Source of the DNA: Moniliella sp. 'wahieum'
Lineage: Eukaryota > Basidiomycota > Moniliellomycetes > Moniliellales > Moniliellaceae
Reading direction: 5' to 3'
NCBI GenBank assembly: GCA_003971905.1
Contig: RSEE01000004.1
Coordinates: 682,001-746,000 of the forward strand
DNA length: 64,000 nucleotides
The position numbers were made by a program, and so were the translations under genes. Below the pieces are notes generated by a model. That model saw only the letters and a list, made by a program, of their open reading frames with translations, did not search any database and was not told the DNA's origin. Below are positions 12,387 through 24,091 of the stretch, one piece after another (the first letter of the stretch is position 1; each line of letters opens with the position of its first letter).

Positions 12387-14813
12387 ATGTCATCCACTGT
12401 GTTTTCTCTTGCGGGCCAAAATCTTAGCTCGACTCGGCGGAGGACATTCGTCCGTACGCCGATCAACTGGCTGCGCTCCCTGCTGTCACTGAAATCCACC
12501 TCGGCGGCAACACCCTGGCGTGGCTGCTGCTGAGGCCCTGGCGACCGTGATTGGCACCAAAAAGACGCTCAAGGTATGCTATCCCTCGTTTTTTCCTTGA
12601 CGGGAAAGATGGAGCGAGCTGCTGACTTCTTTCCCTCGCTCTTTGGCTAGGTTGCCGATTTTGCCGACATTTTACTGGGCGCCTCATTTCTGAGATCCCA
12701 GATGCGCTTCGGGCGCTGTGTGGTGCTTTTGCCCACCTCATCTCCTCCGGTGGTGCGTTGGAAGAGGTAGATCTGTCGGACAATGCGTTTGGTGGGCGCA
12801 GCGTTGAGCCTCTTGTTCCACTCCTCGAGCTTTCGCCTTACATCAAGGTGCTAAAACTGGCCAACAATGGGCTTGGCCCTGAGGCGGTGCGGTCGTGGCT
12901 GATGCTTGACGCGAGGTGCAGAGGAGGCGAGGTTGAAGGGGTCCCCATCTCAGTTGCGAGTGATCGTCTGCGGGCGGAACCGACTCGAGGATGGCAGTTC
13001 GTCCAACTGGGCCAAAGCGCTGGCGAGCCATGGCGCACTGGAGGAGGTGCGCCTGTACCAGAACGGGATTCGGATGAAGGGCATCGAAGCGATTGTCTTG
13101 GATGGCTTGGCGAAGAACCTCAACCTGCGTATCATTGATCTCCAGGACAACACCGCCACTCTTCGGGGCGCCCGGGCTGTGGCCAAGGCGCTTCCCAACT
13201 GGCCGCACCTCACTGAACTTCAACTGAGTGAGACGCTACTTCGCCCGCGCGGGGGACGAATGGTGATCGAATCTCTGTCCAAGGGGTACAAGGCGATGAC
13301 CAAGATTGGCCTGGCATTTTGTGATTTGGGTCCGGACAGCATTGCCGGTCTGTCAGATGTGGTACGGGCCATGCCGGCGCTGGAACATGTGGACGTGAAC
13401 GGCAACTTTGCTGAGGAGGATGGGGCCGAGCTGGAAGCACTCCGTGAGGCGCTCGAGGCCATTGGGCGAGCGGATGCGTTGGCCGAGACGGACGAGATGG
13501 ACCCAGAAGGTCTGGAGGATCTCTCCGAAGATGAGGACATTAGCGATCGCGAAAGTGAAGACGAAGCCGAGGCCCAAGAGCCTCCTCCTGCCCCCGTTGA
13601 TGAGGACGACGAGCTGGCAAAGCGGCTTGGTGCTGTTGGTTTGAACGATGTCAAGCCGTCTGCTGTCTTCAGCTTGGCTGGGCAGGGGCTCAGGCTCGAT
13701 TCTGCTGCTGACATGGAGCCGCATCTCAAGTTGTTACGTTCCCAGCAAGGCGTGGAGGAGATCATCCTGTCGGGAAACACGATTGGGGTAGGTGCCGCTG
13801 AGGCACTGGCAGAAGTTATCAAAACCTTGCCGACGCTCAAGAAAGTCAACTTGGCCGACATTTTCACTGGCCGTCTGATTTCTGAGATTCCTGATGCTCT
13901 CCGGGCCTGTGCTTGGCCCTCACAGCATTGTCCCACCCCATGGGAGCTTGGAGGAAGTGGACTTGTCGGACAACGCGTTTGGCGGTAGATCGGTGGAGCC
14001 ATTGGTGCCTCTTTTGGAAGTGGCGCATTCGCTGCGTGTGCTCAAGCTGGGCAACAATGGCCTCGGTCCCGAGGGAGGCGCTGTCGTGGCCAATGCACTG
14101 GCCCGTGGGGCCCAGCAGGCTCGCAAAGATGGACAAACGTCCAAGTTGAAGGTCCTCATTTGCGGCAGGAACCGTTTGGAGAATGGTAGTGCTGCGGCCT
14201 GGGCTACTGCTCTGTCAGCTCATGGTGAGCTGGAAGAGGTACGGCTCTACCAGAACGGAATCCGTATGGAGGGGATCGAGACCATTGTCTCCGCCGGTCT
14301 GGCTGTCAACAAGACCCTCAAGGTGGTGGATCTGCAGGACAACACGGCGACGCTGCGGGGAGCCAAGGCGGTGGCCAAGGCCTTGCAACAGTGGCCTGAG
14401 CTGGAGGAGCTGCAATTGAGTGAGACGCTCTTGCGTCCCAAGGGTGCGGCTTTGGTTGTTGAGGCCCTCCGCACTGGCGGACACAAGAACTTGCGCCGGC
14501 TTGGCCTTGCGTTCTGTGACGTGCCTGCTTCGACATTGGCCACTCTTTCGCCTTTGATCAAGGAGCACAAATGGGCCCTCGAGCACATTGATGTGAATGG
14601 GAACTTTGCCGAGGAAGAGGGTCCGGAGATCGAGTCTTTGCGAGAAGCTCTTGCATCTATTGGGCGGGAACATGCTTGGCAGACACGGACGAAATGGACC
14701 CTGAGGGAGAAGACGACCTGTCGAGCGACGAAGATGTCTCCGACCACGAGGATGACACAGAACCGGCACCTGCTCCTGAGGTGAGCAAGGCGGTAACTTC
14801 GGCGTCCAAGTAA
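12387..14813 (+). CDS. RNA1: Tandem double RanGAP (Ran GTPase-activating protein)
   Basis: RanGAP stimulates GTP hydrolysis by Ran and drives nuclear transport direction from the cytoplasm. This gene carries two complete modules. Module 1 (about 12387-13655) opens MSSTVFSLAG, has an intron at 12574-12650, LRRs with LSDNAFGGRSVEPLVPLLE, NNGLGPE, GRNRLEDGS, LYQNGIRMKGIE, DLQDNTATLRGA and NGNFAEEDG, then an acidic tail. Module 2 (about 13659-14813) restarts SAVFSLAG and repeats every element (NNGLGPE, GRNRLENGS, LYQNGIRMEGIE, DLQDNTATLRGA, NGNFAEEEG) with its own acidic tail (DDLSSDEDVSDHEDD). The junction between modules is one open frame from 12906 to 13988. The copies differ throughout, so this is not an assembly duplicate. 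Frameshifts sit near 12435, 12890, 13900 and 14680. Confidence 0.88.
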
Positions 14814-15060
14814 TCGTGACGGTCTTTTGCCTGTTACCTATTAATCACCTACCTATCCTCCGTTACCCACATCATCACCCTGACGCCACTGGACTGTCGT
14901 GTTTTTCCTGTTGCTCATGCCTACCTGGACCCTTTAGGGTCTGCCAGCATGATGCAGATTGCTCGTTGAAGAATTGGCACTGAAGAATAGCCGGACGGTT
15001 GTAGTAGATGAATGATGGCAGCCGAAAGAGAAGACAAATGCAATGTCCACGTAGTGCCAC

Positions 15061-16272
15061 TCAGGCAAACACGACCGTCTTTGCGCCGTTGGGCAGGACG
15101 CGGTGCTCAGCCATCCAGCGTACGGCGCGGCTGAGCACGCGGGCTTCAATGTCCGCACCAATCTGTACCAGATCGGAGGGAGAATCCGAGTGAGCCACAC
15201 GTTCCACGTCCTGCTCGATAATTGGCCCCTCATCCAGATCGGCAGTGACGAGATGGGCAGTAGCACCAATGATCTTGACCCCACGGTCGTATGCCTGATG
15301 GTAAGGCTTGGCGCCCTTGAAGGAGGGAAGGAAGGAGTGATGAATGTTGATAATCTGACCCGAGAGGGCTGTACAAAGCTTATCGCTCAAAATTTGCATG
15401 TAGCGTGCCAGCACGAAGCTCAACGTCATATTTCTTGACCAGCGCCATAAGTTCCTCTTCTTGCCACTCCTTCGTTTTCCCCGAAGCGACATCAATCGGG
15501 AGGTGGTAAAAGGGAATTCCATGCCGCTCCGCCAGCGACTGGTACGTCGCATGGTTCGAGACAATCAGTGGGATATCAATAGGCAGCGTGCCCGAACTGT
15601 GGCGGAAAAGAAGGTCATTAAGGCAGTGACCAATCTTGCTGACCATAATGAGTGTACGGGGGCGAGCATCAGCGCGGTGAAGGTGGAAGTTGACGTCGTA
15701 GGGACTGGCCAAGAAACGGGCAAAGTCGCCTCGGAGCTCGGCCATGCGGGCTTCGCGCATCGTCTCGGCCTCTGCCGGGTCAGAGGGAGTAGCACCGCGA
15801 GGAAGCAGCCCCGTGGCATGAACGCGCATGAAGAACCGATTTGTCGTGGGATCGCCAAACTGATCCGAGTTGATAATGTTAAAGCCACGCTGGGCCAAAA
15901 AGCCGTGACAGCATAAACTATGCCGCTCTGGTCTGGGCAAGCGAGCGTCAAGATAATGTTGTTCACCTCAGGGTTCTGCTTGCGCTTTGGGTTGGCGGTC
16001 GTCTTGGACGGCTTGGGCAGGGGCGAGGGGAAGGAAGGGGCGGAAGCAAGAGAAAGAGACTTCAGGTCCTCCGCGTCCTTCTTTTGTCGCTGCGCTTGCT
16101 CCAGATGGCTTTCTGGGTGTTCAAGATCGGCCAAAGAGCGGATGGAGCGGGCCAAGAATGGAAATTGAGCAAGCTGAGGTGCAGCGATTGCCCTAGAGGG
16201 TAGGGCGCGCACCGCAGAAGAAGGAATGCGGCAGGAAGTCGCCAGTACACGGGAAGAAAGCAGCGTCATCAT
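15061..16272 (-). CDS. purU: Formyltetrahydrofolate deformylase (PurU type), probably mitochondrial
   Basis: Hydrolyses 10-formyl-THF to THF and formate, balancing the one-carbon pool. The N-terminus ([15 protein letters not shown], then [10 protein letters not shown]) is Ser/Arg-rich and acid-free, as expected for mitochondrial import. An ACT domain follows ([29 protein letters not shown]). The formyltransferase-like catalytic domain shows [20 protein letters not shown] and [20 protein letters not shown], with the expected His and Asp. It ends NGAKTVVFA at 15061. One base is missing near 15905 and another near 15430. No intron is needed. Bacterial PurU has the same ACT plus hydrolase order; the presequence marks this as a eukaryotic copy. 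Confidence 0.9.
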
Positions 16273-17138
16273 CGTGGCTCCAGAGAGAGAGTGAACGAAG
16301 AAGAATAGCCAGGAAGTTGGTGGTGGTGAAGGTTATGATGGCGATAGTACCCAGAGTCACTTGCACGGAGATAGGCCACCATTTCTCCGCCAAGAAAAAA
16401 ACTCTCCGCCGCGTCCCGTGTTGCGTAGTACTATCGATCGGCGGGTACACTCGCCGACGTTTTAAAAAAGGAAAAGCTGGCGCTCCAGCACATCCACCAA
16501 CATGCTGCATGAATCGTCTCCACGACTCCCATCTACCCTTCATCGGTTCTGGTACCTGTGAACGCCTTTCTCACCAAAGTGTAGTCGGTTACATTGGTGC
16601 AAATCTGCTACTCGTAGATCATAAAGCGTCCGCGAGAGTATAGGTGAGAGATGGGCTGCTGCAGAGAGCCAACAGGAGGAAATCTCGTGAAGCTTTTGAA
16701 GGGCCTGAAGAAGATATTGGGGGGCATGCAGTCTGGGATCAATCAAGGTAGCGAGCACCTTGCGTCTTGCGCCCACTGGTACTGATCAATGATCGATGAT
16801 CGAGATGAGATACCCAGCCAGGCCAGCCCGTCGGCCCTGATCCAGACCGAGTACGAAGGTGTGCAACTGAGTACACTGACATCTGACACTGAGTACTGAC
16901 GCGTGACGGACGATTGGCGGCGCGGCAATTAATTGGTCCGCTGTTCCAGCACTAATAATCCACGTCGGCGGAACCAGGGCGGTTGTGCTGGGTTCGGGCG
17001 CAATAATAAGCCACTACACTTGGCCTGTGCCAGGGGGGCACACGCAACCCTACGTTGCTTGTTCCAGCAACGCACATCTTCTGGGCCCTCCCGTCCAACG
17101 CACACCATACCCTCCCCATCCACGTATCCATCAACGCC
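16273..17138. promoter_or_regulatory. Divergent upstream region of PurU (-) and RPS0 (+)
   Basis: About 0.87 kb. It holds an ATCGAT-type palindrome cluster at 16783-16803 and a pyrimidine-rich tract before the RPS0 start, as is common for ribosomal protein genes. No other gene is seen. Confidence 0.4.
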
Positions 17139-17971
17139 ATGTCCGCCGACAAGTTGCCCCAGGTGCTCAACATCACTGAGGAGGAGGTCAAGCTCTTCCT
17201 GGCTGCCCAGACCCACATTGGCACCACCAATGTGACCAAGGACATGGAGTCCTACATCTACAAGCGCCGTGCTGACGGCGTGCAGCTTATCAACCTCAAC
17301 AAGACGTGGAGCAAGATCGTCCTCGCTGCCCGCATCCTTGCTGCCGTCGAGAACCCTGCCGACATTTGCGTCATCTCGGGTCGCCAGTACGGCCAGCGTG
17401 CTGTGCTCAAGTTCGCCTCGAACACGGGCGCTACTGCGATTGCCGGACGCTTCACCCCCGGTACCTTCACCAACTACATTGTCCGCTCCTACAAGGAGCC
17501 CCGCGTGATTGTTGTCACCGACCCCCGCGTTGACCACCAGGCCATCCGCGAGGCGTCCTACGTCAACATCCCCGTCATTGCCTTCGCCGACGCTGACGCT
17601 CCCCTCAAGTTTGTCGATGTGGCTATTCCCGGCAACAACAAGGGCAAGCACTCGGTCGGCCTTCTCTGGTGGCTCCTCTGCCGTGAGGTCCTCCGCCTCA
17701 AGGGCACCGTCTCGCGCACTGAGCCGTGGAGCGTCATGACCGACATGTTCTTCTACCGCGACCCCCAGGAGATCGAGGCTGAGCAGCAGGCTGCTGCCGA
17801 CGCCAAGGCCGCTGCCGAGCGTGAGGCCGAGGCTGGCGAGCTTGGCGAAGTTCTCCCTGCCACGGGCGCCCCGAGGCTGCCGCGCTCGACTGGAGCGAGC
17901 AGGCCACCGGCGCTCAGGACTGGGCCGCTGACGCTGCCCCCGCTGTCCAGCCCATCACCTCTTGGGAGTAA
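17139..17971 (+). CDS. RPS0: 40S ribosomal protein S0 (uS2, RPSA family)
   Basis: Small-subunit protein uS2. It begins [20 protein letters not shown] and contains [67 protein letters not shown] and [14 protein letters not shown], a near-textbook uS2. The C-terminal tail is acidic and Ala-rich. After one lost base near 17865 it reads [20 protein letters not shown] and ends PITSWE, TAA at 17969-17971; without that correction the frame runs on to about 18047. No intron is seen. Its third positions are strongly C/G-biased, consistent with high expression. Confidence 0.95.
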
Positions 17972-20184
17972 GTGTCTCCCCGGGAGACTGGGAAGAACCA
18001 ACTCGATAGGCCTGTCCGTCCTTTTCCGATGTGTGACGGTCTGTTGAGTGTCTTAAGCCATGGCGACGGTGACGTCCTCAACGGCCAATCATCTTCCCTG
18101 CATGCTCTTGCTTCAACTCTCTGCCGTGAGATGGTGCAGGATCATGTCCGTTTGGAACCCCCCAAAATATGCATGCCTCATGCCCATGTTCGCTAGTAGC
18201 CCAGTCTGTAGGAAACATCCCGGGCTCTCAATTGTCCTGAAACGTGGTTTTGCACACTCATTGCTAGCACCGTTCGCGCCAGTACACTGAGCTGCGGAAC
18301 CAATGCTTGCCTCGTACTTGCCTCTGTCACCAGCCATCAGCCAGTTCTTACAACTGGTGTGCCATGTACCTTGCGCGTGCCCGTGCCCGTGCCTTCCGTC
18401 GTGTACCCGAAGCTCAATGCCAGCTTGACGCGCTGGTACAGCTCTGCCCAAAAGGCCTATCCCATATGGATTTTTCTTCTGCCCGCCAGACCATATATTC
18501 TTCAACACTTGTCGTGTTCAACGACGACAGTGTCACTCGCCCCTGTTGCCTTTGAGCCACACTTGTTCTTATTCATCTCATTTACTGAATGCTCCGCTTT
18601 TTCCGAAGAGAGGATCGATGTACGGGCATTGTATTCCTGGGCCGTCACTTTGCAGCAGTACCACTCCCGTCCTTATCCGACGCTCCTCGGCCGCTGGGGG
18701 GGGAGGGCCTGCGCGTGGCCGTCCGACGTGGCGAGAGACACAAATAATCCAATCGCTTACGCATATCTCGTGCATCTCACGTCTAATATACCAATCCATA
18801 CCTCTTCTGTCCCTCCATACTACGGCAAAGAAGCAACATAGTGGGCACAAAAGTAAGGTGCCCGTTGGATTCGGGGACGCACAGTGTATGTCTGTAGCAT
18901 CTTCCAGCCGACGGAGGAGGCGCTTTTCCTTGCAAATTATAAAGCAGTACAGAACGGCACGTGTATAGCGGGTGGAGCGCGCGTGGCCACAGGGTATGTG
19001 CCACGTTTCCGATGGCGGGGTTGGGCATGGGGGCAGTGCTTATTTACAGGGGCCGAGCTGCTCCAGGCTGCTCCACACTCTGACAAGTTGGAGCTCCTGG
19101 GTGGGCAAAAGGCACCAAAGCGCTTGTCGCTCTCGCTCCTGAAACATCATTATGCACCTCTGTTGCCCCCCCTCTCGCCTTGGCATCATGCATCACATGC
19201 ATCACACCTCACAACGATCTCAGTGCCGATTACCCCCAGGTCTCTCGCCCCCATGTATCATACATAGCAGTGGTGCCTAATTCATACTATTGTATAACGC
19301 GCTATTAACGAGTCCCGCGTTCTGGGGGTAGTACTCAGACGGATTCAGTAAGAAGAGCCCTTCATCGCGGCCTTATATGTACTCACTGCAACGAGTACTG
19401 AAACTGACCTGAACACACCCCGGCAGATCATTAGGATTCTCGCGAGCAGCGTCAACAAAATAGCCCAACAGCACCACCATTAGGGGGAAGAGGGAAGTGT
19501 TCCTTGTTTCAACGAAGCAGAAGGGGGGCGAGCATACGTGTCTTAGTTCGAAAGAGATACCCTGTTCTTTACTAACGTTGCCTAAGATAGTTGAGGAAAG
19601 ATAAGAGGCGCGTTCGATCAATGTGAAGAGAGCGATCGATGACGATGACAGGCCGTTCTGGTACCGATTGTACAGGACCTGCGGGCGACAGACTTGACGC
19701 TTGAGCCTCAAGAGTTACTACGTTGTTCCTACGTTGCTGGCAATCCTGTGGCGTTGTAACATGTGGTGCTTGCGCGCCCTATGTTCCTACGTTATGAGGA
19801 GGGCTAGGGATAGAGGCATGCTATTCACAGGCGTTTCATCACTTATACTTCTTGCGCCTATAGAGGCCCACATTCTTCTATTGACACCCCCCCACCCCCC
19901 CACCTCCCCTCACACATCTTTACCTTACACATTCTTTTCTTTTCCTCCTTTCCCTCCCCCCCCTCCCGCTCCCACCACCAACGTGCAACACAGATACCCA
20001 TCGAGTCTCATCCCACTAAGAGCTGGCCTCAAGAGTGAGTGACACTACCCCTCTCGCCCCGTTTTTCCCTCTCCAACCCATATCCCAGATCAACCTTTTC
20101 ACCTCTTCCTGTCGCCACTTCGCCTACATTGTGTGGCCCATATCACTCTCCTTTTACCGACGTTTGGTGTTACGACTCTCGAAC
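17972..20184. other. Long intergenic region
   Basis: About 2.2 kb, less GC-rich than neighbouring genes. Short frames on both strands lack domains. The last 300 bases before the glucanase start are strongly pyrimidine-rich with C runs (19887-19975), which fits a promoter or 5' leader. Confidence 0.4.
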
Positions 20185-21585
20185 ATGCTAGCCAATCACT
20201 TGTGTTGGGTCTCCACCCTCATTCTCGCCCTCGCCCTTGTGTGTGCCCCCTGCGCTGCAGCGCACCAAGACTCCCTCCACCATCGTCCCAGCCACTTGCG
20301 GAGGGCCAAAGCTGTGTACCCCAACGTGACTGTACCCCACCATAATCGTTTGTCGGGTTACGTTCGCCCAGGCGCGGTTGTTCCCCAAGGTCATGGATCT
20401 CTCACCCGAGCAAAGGGGCTCGGCCGACCGAGCCGCCCTGAGACAGAGCAGGATCCCTCTTCACTTCTATCGCACCAACAGAAGCGGGGGGGAAAGAAAT
20501 ACCGAGGCGTGAATTTGGGAGGGTGGTTTGTGCTTGAGGCATGGATGACCCCGTCCATCTTTAGCCAGTTTGGTGATTCGCGTGTGGTGGATGAGTGGAC
20601 GCTGGGGCAGTACGTCCCGCACAATAAGGCGGTTCCTATCCTCCAATCACACTGGGATAGTTGGCTGCAAGAGACGGATTTCGAGCAGATGAGTCAAGCT
20701 GGGCTTAACCTGGTTCGCATTCCCGTTGGGTACTGGATGTGGGACAAGGACAGTGCCAATGAGCCCTATGTCATCGCGAACCAGACGGCTTATCTCAAGC
20801 GCGGAATCCATTGGGCAAAGAAGTACGGCTTGGAGGTCATGATTGATCTGCATGGCGTGCCTGGATCGCAGAATGGCTTTGACACCTCGGGGCACACCAA
20901 AGAGACGTTCAACTTCCACGATTCGCCTGTCAATGCGCTACGTGCTGTGCGTGTACTCAAACATATTGCCCGCGAGTTTTCCCAACCAGAGTTCAAAGAT
21001 ACGGTGACGATGATTGAGGTTATTAACGAACCGTTGTGCGACCACTCGGATGAATTGCTGGACTATGTGGTTCAATACTACCACGACGCGTACGCGGCTA
21101 TTCGGCAAGTTGCTGGGAACGACATGAAAGTCGTTTTGGCAGATGGATTTCTCCCGCTGTCACAGTGGAATCAGATTTTGGCTAACACGAGTTGGTCTAA
21201 CGTCTTGATCGACACTCATGCCTACCTTCAGTACTACAATGCCAACTTGGGTCGCGAATCTAGCATTCCTTACACCCAAGGTGCTGCGACGAGCGAGTTA
21301 TGCTCGTATCAAACCCTCCTCAACAAGAGCAAGTACCATGTCCTAGTCGGCGAGTTCTCGATGAGTATGCCGTCTTGCCGCACCTGCTGGTCTACCCCCA
21401 TGGCAACATACCCCTTCCTCCAGTCCACCTTCCAGACACAGGCTTCTGTGTTTGAGTCGGCGGCCGCGGGATGGTCGATGTGGGCATACCGTATTGAGGG
21501 TGATGCTCCTGGGTCGTACGAAAGCGGGTTGACCACAGGGTGGATCACCAAAGAACTGGGCCAATACAACTTGGCCAAGTGCTGA
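20185..21585 (+). CDS. EXG1: Secreted exo-1,3-beta-glucanase (GH5, EXG1-like)
   Basis: Glucan 1,3-beta-glucosidase acting on cell-wall beta-glucan. The start MLANHLCWVSTLILALALV gives a signal peptide ending near CAAA/HQ. Dibasic sites (HLRRAK, QQKRGGKKY) suggest Kex2-type propeptide cleavage. The GH5 core begins YRGVNLGGWFVLEAWMTPS. The acid/base Glu is in MIEVINEPL (residue about 280) and the nucleophile Glu in VGEFS (about 388). The protein is 466 residues, in one intact frame without introns, ending QYNLAKC. Its integrity over 1.4 kb contrasts with most neighbours. An upstream in-frame ATG at 20035 would precede the signal peptide and is unlikely. Confidence 0.95.
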   Translation: MLANHLCWVSTLILALALVCAPCAAAHQDSLHHRPSHLRRAKAVYPNVTVPHHNRLSGYVRPGAVVPQGHGSLTRAKGLGRPSRPETEQDPSSLLSHQQKRGGKKYRGVNLGGWFVLEAWMTPSIFSQFGDSRVVDEWTLGQYVPHNKAVPILQSHWDSWLQETDFEQMSQAGLNLVRIPVGYWMWDKDSANEPYVIANQTAYLKRGIHWAKKYGLEVMIDLHGVPGSQNGFDTSGHTKETFNFHDSPVNALRAVRVLKHIAREFSQPEFKDTVTMIEVINEPLCDHSDELLDYVVQYYHDAYAAIRQVAGNDMKVVLADGFLPLSQWNQILANTSWSNVLIDTHAYLQYYNANLGRESSIPYTQGAATSELCSYQTLLNKSKYHVLVGEFSMSMPSCRTCWSTPMATYPFLQSTFQTQASVFESAAAGWSMWAYRIEGDAPGSYESGLTTGWITKELGQYNLAKC

Positions 21586-22140
21586 TGACTGAGGTTGTGT
21601 GTATACCGAAGATATGTGCTTTCTCTCTTTTTGTTCTTTTCTCGGTTCCCGTACGCAGTACCTGGTGTACTACTTCAGTCTATTCCTTTGGACGTGCTGG
21701 TCGCGTGTTCTTTTTCATCGCCTCACCCTACCCTCTACTAGTGCCTGGTGCACTGCGTTCTTACCTTGCGGCGTGCTGGTTGCGCCTTCCTTTTAATCGT
21801 CTGTCTCTGCTGGCCATGGATTGTCGCTACTAATTTTACCTCTGTTGTGAACGTGGAGTTCTTGCTCCTTATCACATTATGGATAGCTATAGCTCCCCGC
21901 GTGAACCTGGTGGTTACAGTTGAACTCAACGTTGAGATTCTATGAGTGGACATACAACATGCACTAATTTTTCTACTCTCTTGTACTTGTCTTTATCCGA
22001 AGGCAGCAATCTCTCGATGGAAGTAAAGTGAGCCTCAAAATAGGGCGAGAAGAATGACAACGTGTGCTTTTATTTTGCAGAAGGTACGCTTAGACTTCCG
22101 CCACGTACTGAACAGATCCGAGCTGAGATCCCCAAGCTAG
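21586..22140. other. Convergent 3' region of EXG1 and RPC25
   Basis: T-rich 3' flank with TTGAA/CAACGTTGA-type palindromic words at 21919-21942. No gene is seen. Confidence 0.4.
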
Positions 22141-22909
22141 CTAAGCCTCCACCTCCACCTCCTCCGCATTTTCCCACCATAATGGGCTTCCGAGACCAGA
22201 GGAAGAGATACCGCCCTATTTAGAAAAAAAGTCAGTGAATGTTGGGAAAATGGGTAGGAGAGGCCTGCGGAGAGGGGAAAGCGCAACGTACAGTAATGAT
22301 ATAGGGTGCTTGTCGTGTTGGCACATCTCCCTCTTCAGCTCTTGGTGCGCCTGGTTCATCCTCTGGGAACTCTTCCGCCTCCACGCGGAAGCGTAAGATT
22401 TCTCCGCGGCCAAGATAGGCGCGCTCTTCCTTGGGTACGTCCAGTGCGGCCATTTCGTTGTTGCCTTCGAGGGCAGCGTCCAGGTCTTGGTCGGCCGTCT
22501 CGTCGACGGCGGCTGTGGGAGCCCAGAACCAAGCGTTTTCGGAATGGTCGTATGCTCGTGGTGTGGGTATGAAAGCAGCCGGGATGAGAATGTCGTCAAA
22601 GAAACCGAGGCTGACTTTGATGCGGTGCGGGTCGACGTGGGAGATGCGGCCGACCAGAACTTCTCCGATGGCGGGGCGAAACACAACGAGGCGGAATTGG
22701 GTATGATAGTAGAGTTTGCCGTCGCCCCAGCGCACCTTTCCTACGCCAGATGAGAGCACGTCGTGCACGCACACGCACAGTCCCACGCCAGCAATCACTC
22801 GGTTGGCATACTGTTCATTGATCGAGGCGACAATCGCTTCGTAGGGGGTGAGACGCTGGGCGGATGCGGGCGCTGCGATCACGTCCTCAACCGTTGAGAG
22901 AACGAACAT
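22141..22909 (-). CDS. RPC25: RNA polymerase III subunit RPC25 (RPC8/POLR3H)
   Basis: Rpb7-like stalk subunit of Pol III, needed for initiation on tRNA and 5S genes. It starts MFVLSTVEDVIAAPA and shows the tip and OB-fold strings GVGLCVCVHDVL, FRLVVFRPAIGEVLVG and HRIKVSLGFFDDILIPAAF. An intron at 22216-22291 separates the last exon, GGISSSGLGSPLWWENAEEV, whose Gly-Leu...WW ending is typical of the family. The frame is intact from the start to the intron. A 50-residue acidic insert before FRVEAEEF is somewhat longer than usual. Upstream in-frame codons exist, but MFVLS matches the family start. Confidence 0.93.
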
Positions 22910-23591
22910 GTCCGGTGCACTGCCCGGTCCGCACCGCGTCGTGGCGGTCGACGCGATTCGAGAGGAGGGGGTGAGGAAAGGAGAAAAGGGAGGGGGTGGG
23001 CGTGGCCGGGAGGCTCTTCGCTCGGCCGCCGTCGAACTTGTTGACTTCAACGTAGAGACCTCAGTCTGAGGTCTGAGGCCAAAATGTTGTCGCAACGGGA
23101 GTAAAAAAAGCAGCGGACAGTGGGGGATTACCTAATGCGCAGAGGCAACGTTGTATTAGTGTTGAGAGAAGAGAGCCTGTCGGCTTTGGGATCGGCTCGC
23201 TTTTCCACGTTGTGGGTGTCAGAAACATCACTGGTTTTGCTCCTTCAAGCTTCAGACCCCCGGGCCTGGAACGAAGGAGTAAGAACATCACAGGCTCGGT
23301 CTACCTTTCCATATGCGCCTACATTAACAATCGTTCCGTGGAAATAGCCCGCCATTCGCCACCAAGTCCCGGAAGCGCCGCAAAAGGAAGGTGAGGCTCT
23401 GAACCCGTATGCAGTTTCCAGAGACCAAGTGAGGTACAGTGACTAGTGACCCCATGACACTACATCCATCACCACGCCACTTGCCCTGATGGACCACCAT
23501 TCGCATCGGCGATGGCGGTCAAACCAAGCCGGCAAAACTGATCAGAGTTGCACAGCGTGGTGCCGCAACATGCGGCAGCATCCCGATACCC
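22910..23591. other. Intergenic region between RPC25 and SBH1
   Basis: RPC25 upstream and SBH1 downstream sequence on the same strand. No gene or clear structured element is seen. Confidence 0.35.
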
Positions 23592-24091
23592 TTAGGCCTT
23601 GGTGAAGTAAGACGCGGCACGGCCCATCAGGTGCAGCAGCACAACCGAGAAAACGAAGGCGACCGACAGACCAAGGACAACGACAGGGTCGCTGATAGAA
23701 TCCAGTTAGCCCGCCCATTCTGCACATAAGAGGGAAAGGATGATGAGAACGCACATAACAAGACCAATGTTGTCGTCAGTGTAGAGCCTGAGCATGGTGT
23801 TGGAGCTGCCGCCGGCGCCGGCAGCACGCGTGCTGTTCGGGCGGTTGGCTGCCTGCTGAGCTGCCCTCCGGCTAAATCAGACCAGAGCAGGACAAACCGC
23901 TATAATGTCAGTATATGGAGTCGTAATGACCAAGGCAGAGACGTACCGCACGGCAGAGGACTTGCTGGCCGCGAGGGCAGCGAGGTTGGGTTGCGCACCG
24001 GTAGCCTTGGCGTCAGCCTTAGGGCGGGGAAGGAGGAGACACATGTCAGTTCAACGCGACACCGTGCAGCAGCGGGAAGAAGACGCACCAT
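23592..24091 (-). CDS. SBH1: Sec61 beta subunit (SBH1) with an ATG-only first coding exon
   Basis: Tail-anchored beta subunit of the ER Sec61 translocon. Four coding exons join in frame. The first is only ATG (24091-24089), followed by introns 24018-24088, 23872-23946 and 23692-23754. The product is 96 residues: MADAKATGAQPNLAALAASK, then an Arg-rich stretch, SNTMLRLYTDDNIGLVIDPV (the Sec61 beta signature), one transmembrane segment VVLGLSVAFVFSVVLLHLMG and the tail RAASYFTKA. Splice sites are GTGCGT, GTACGT and GTGCGT with TAAG, TTAG and TCAG. No frameshift is needed. The gene is divergent from TOM7, 299 bp away. Three introns in so short a gene are unusual for this window. Confidence 0.93.
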
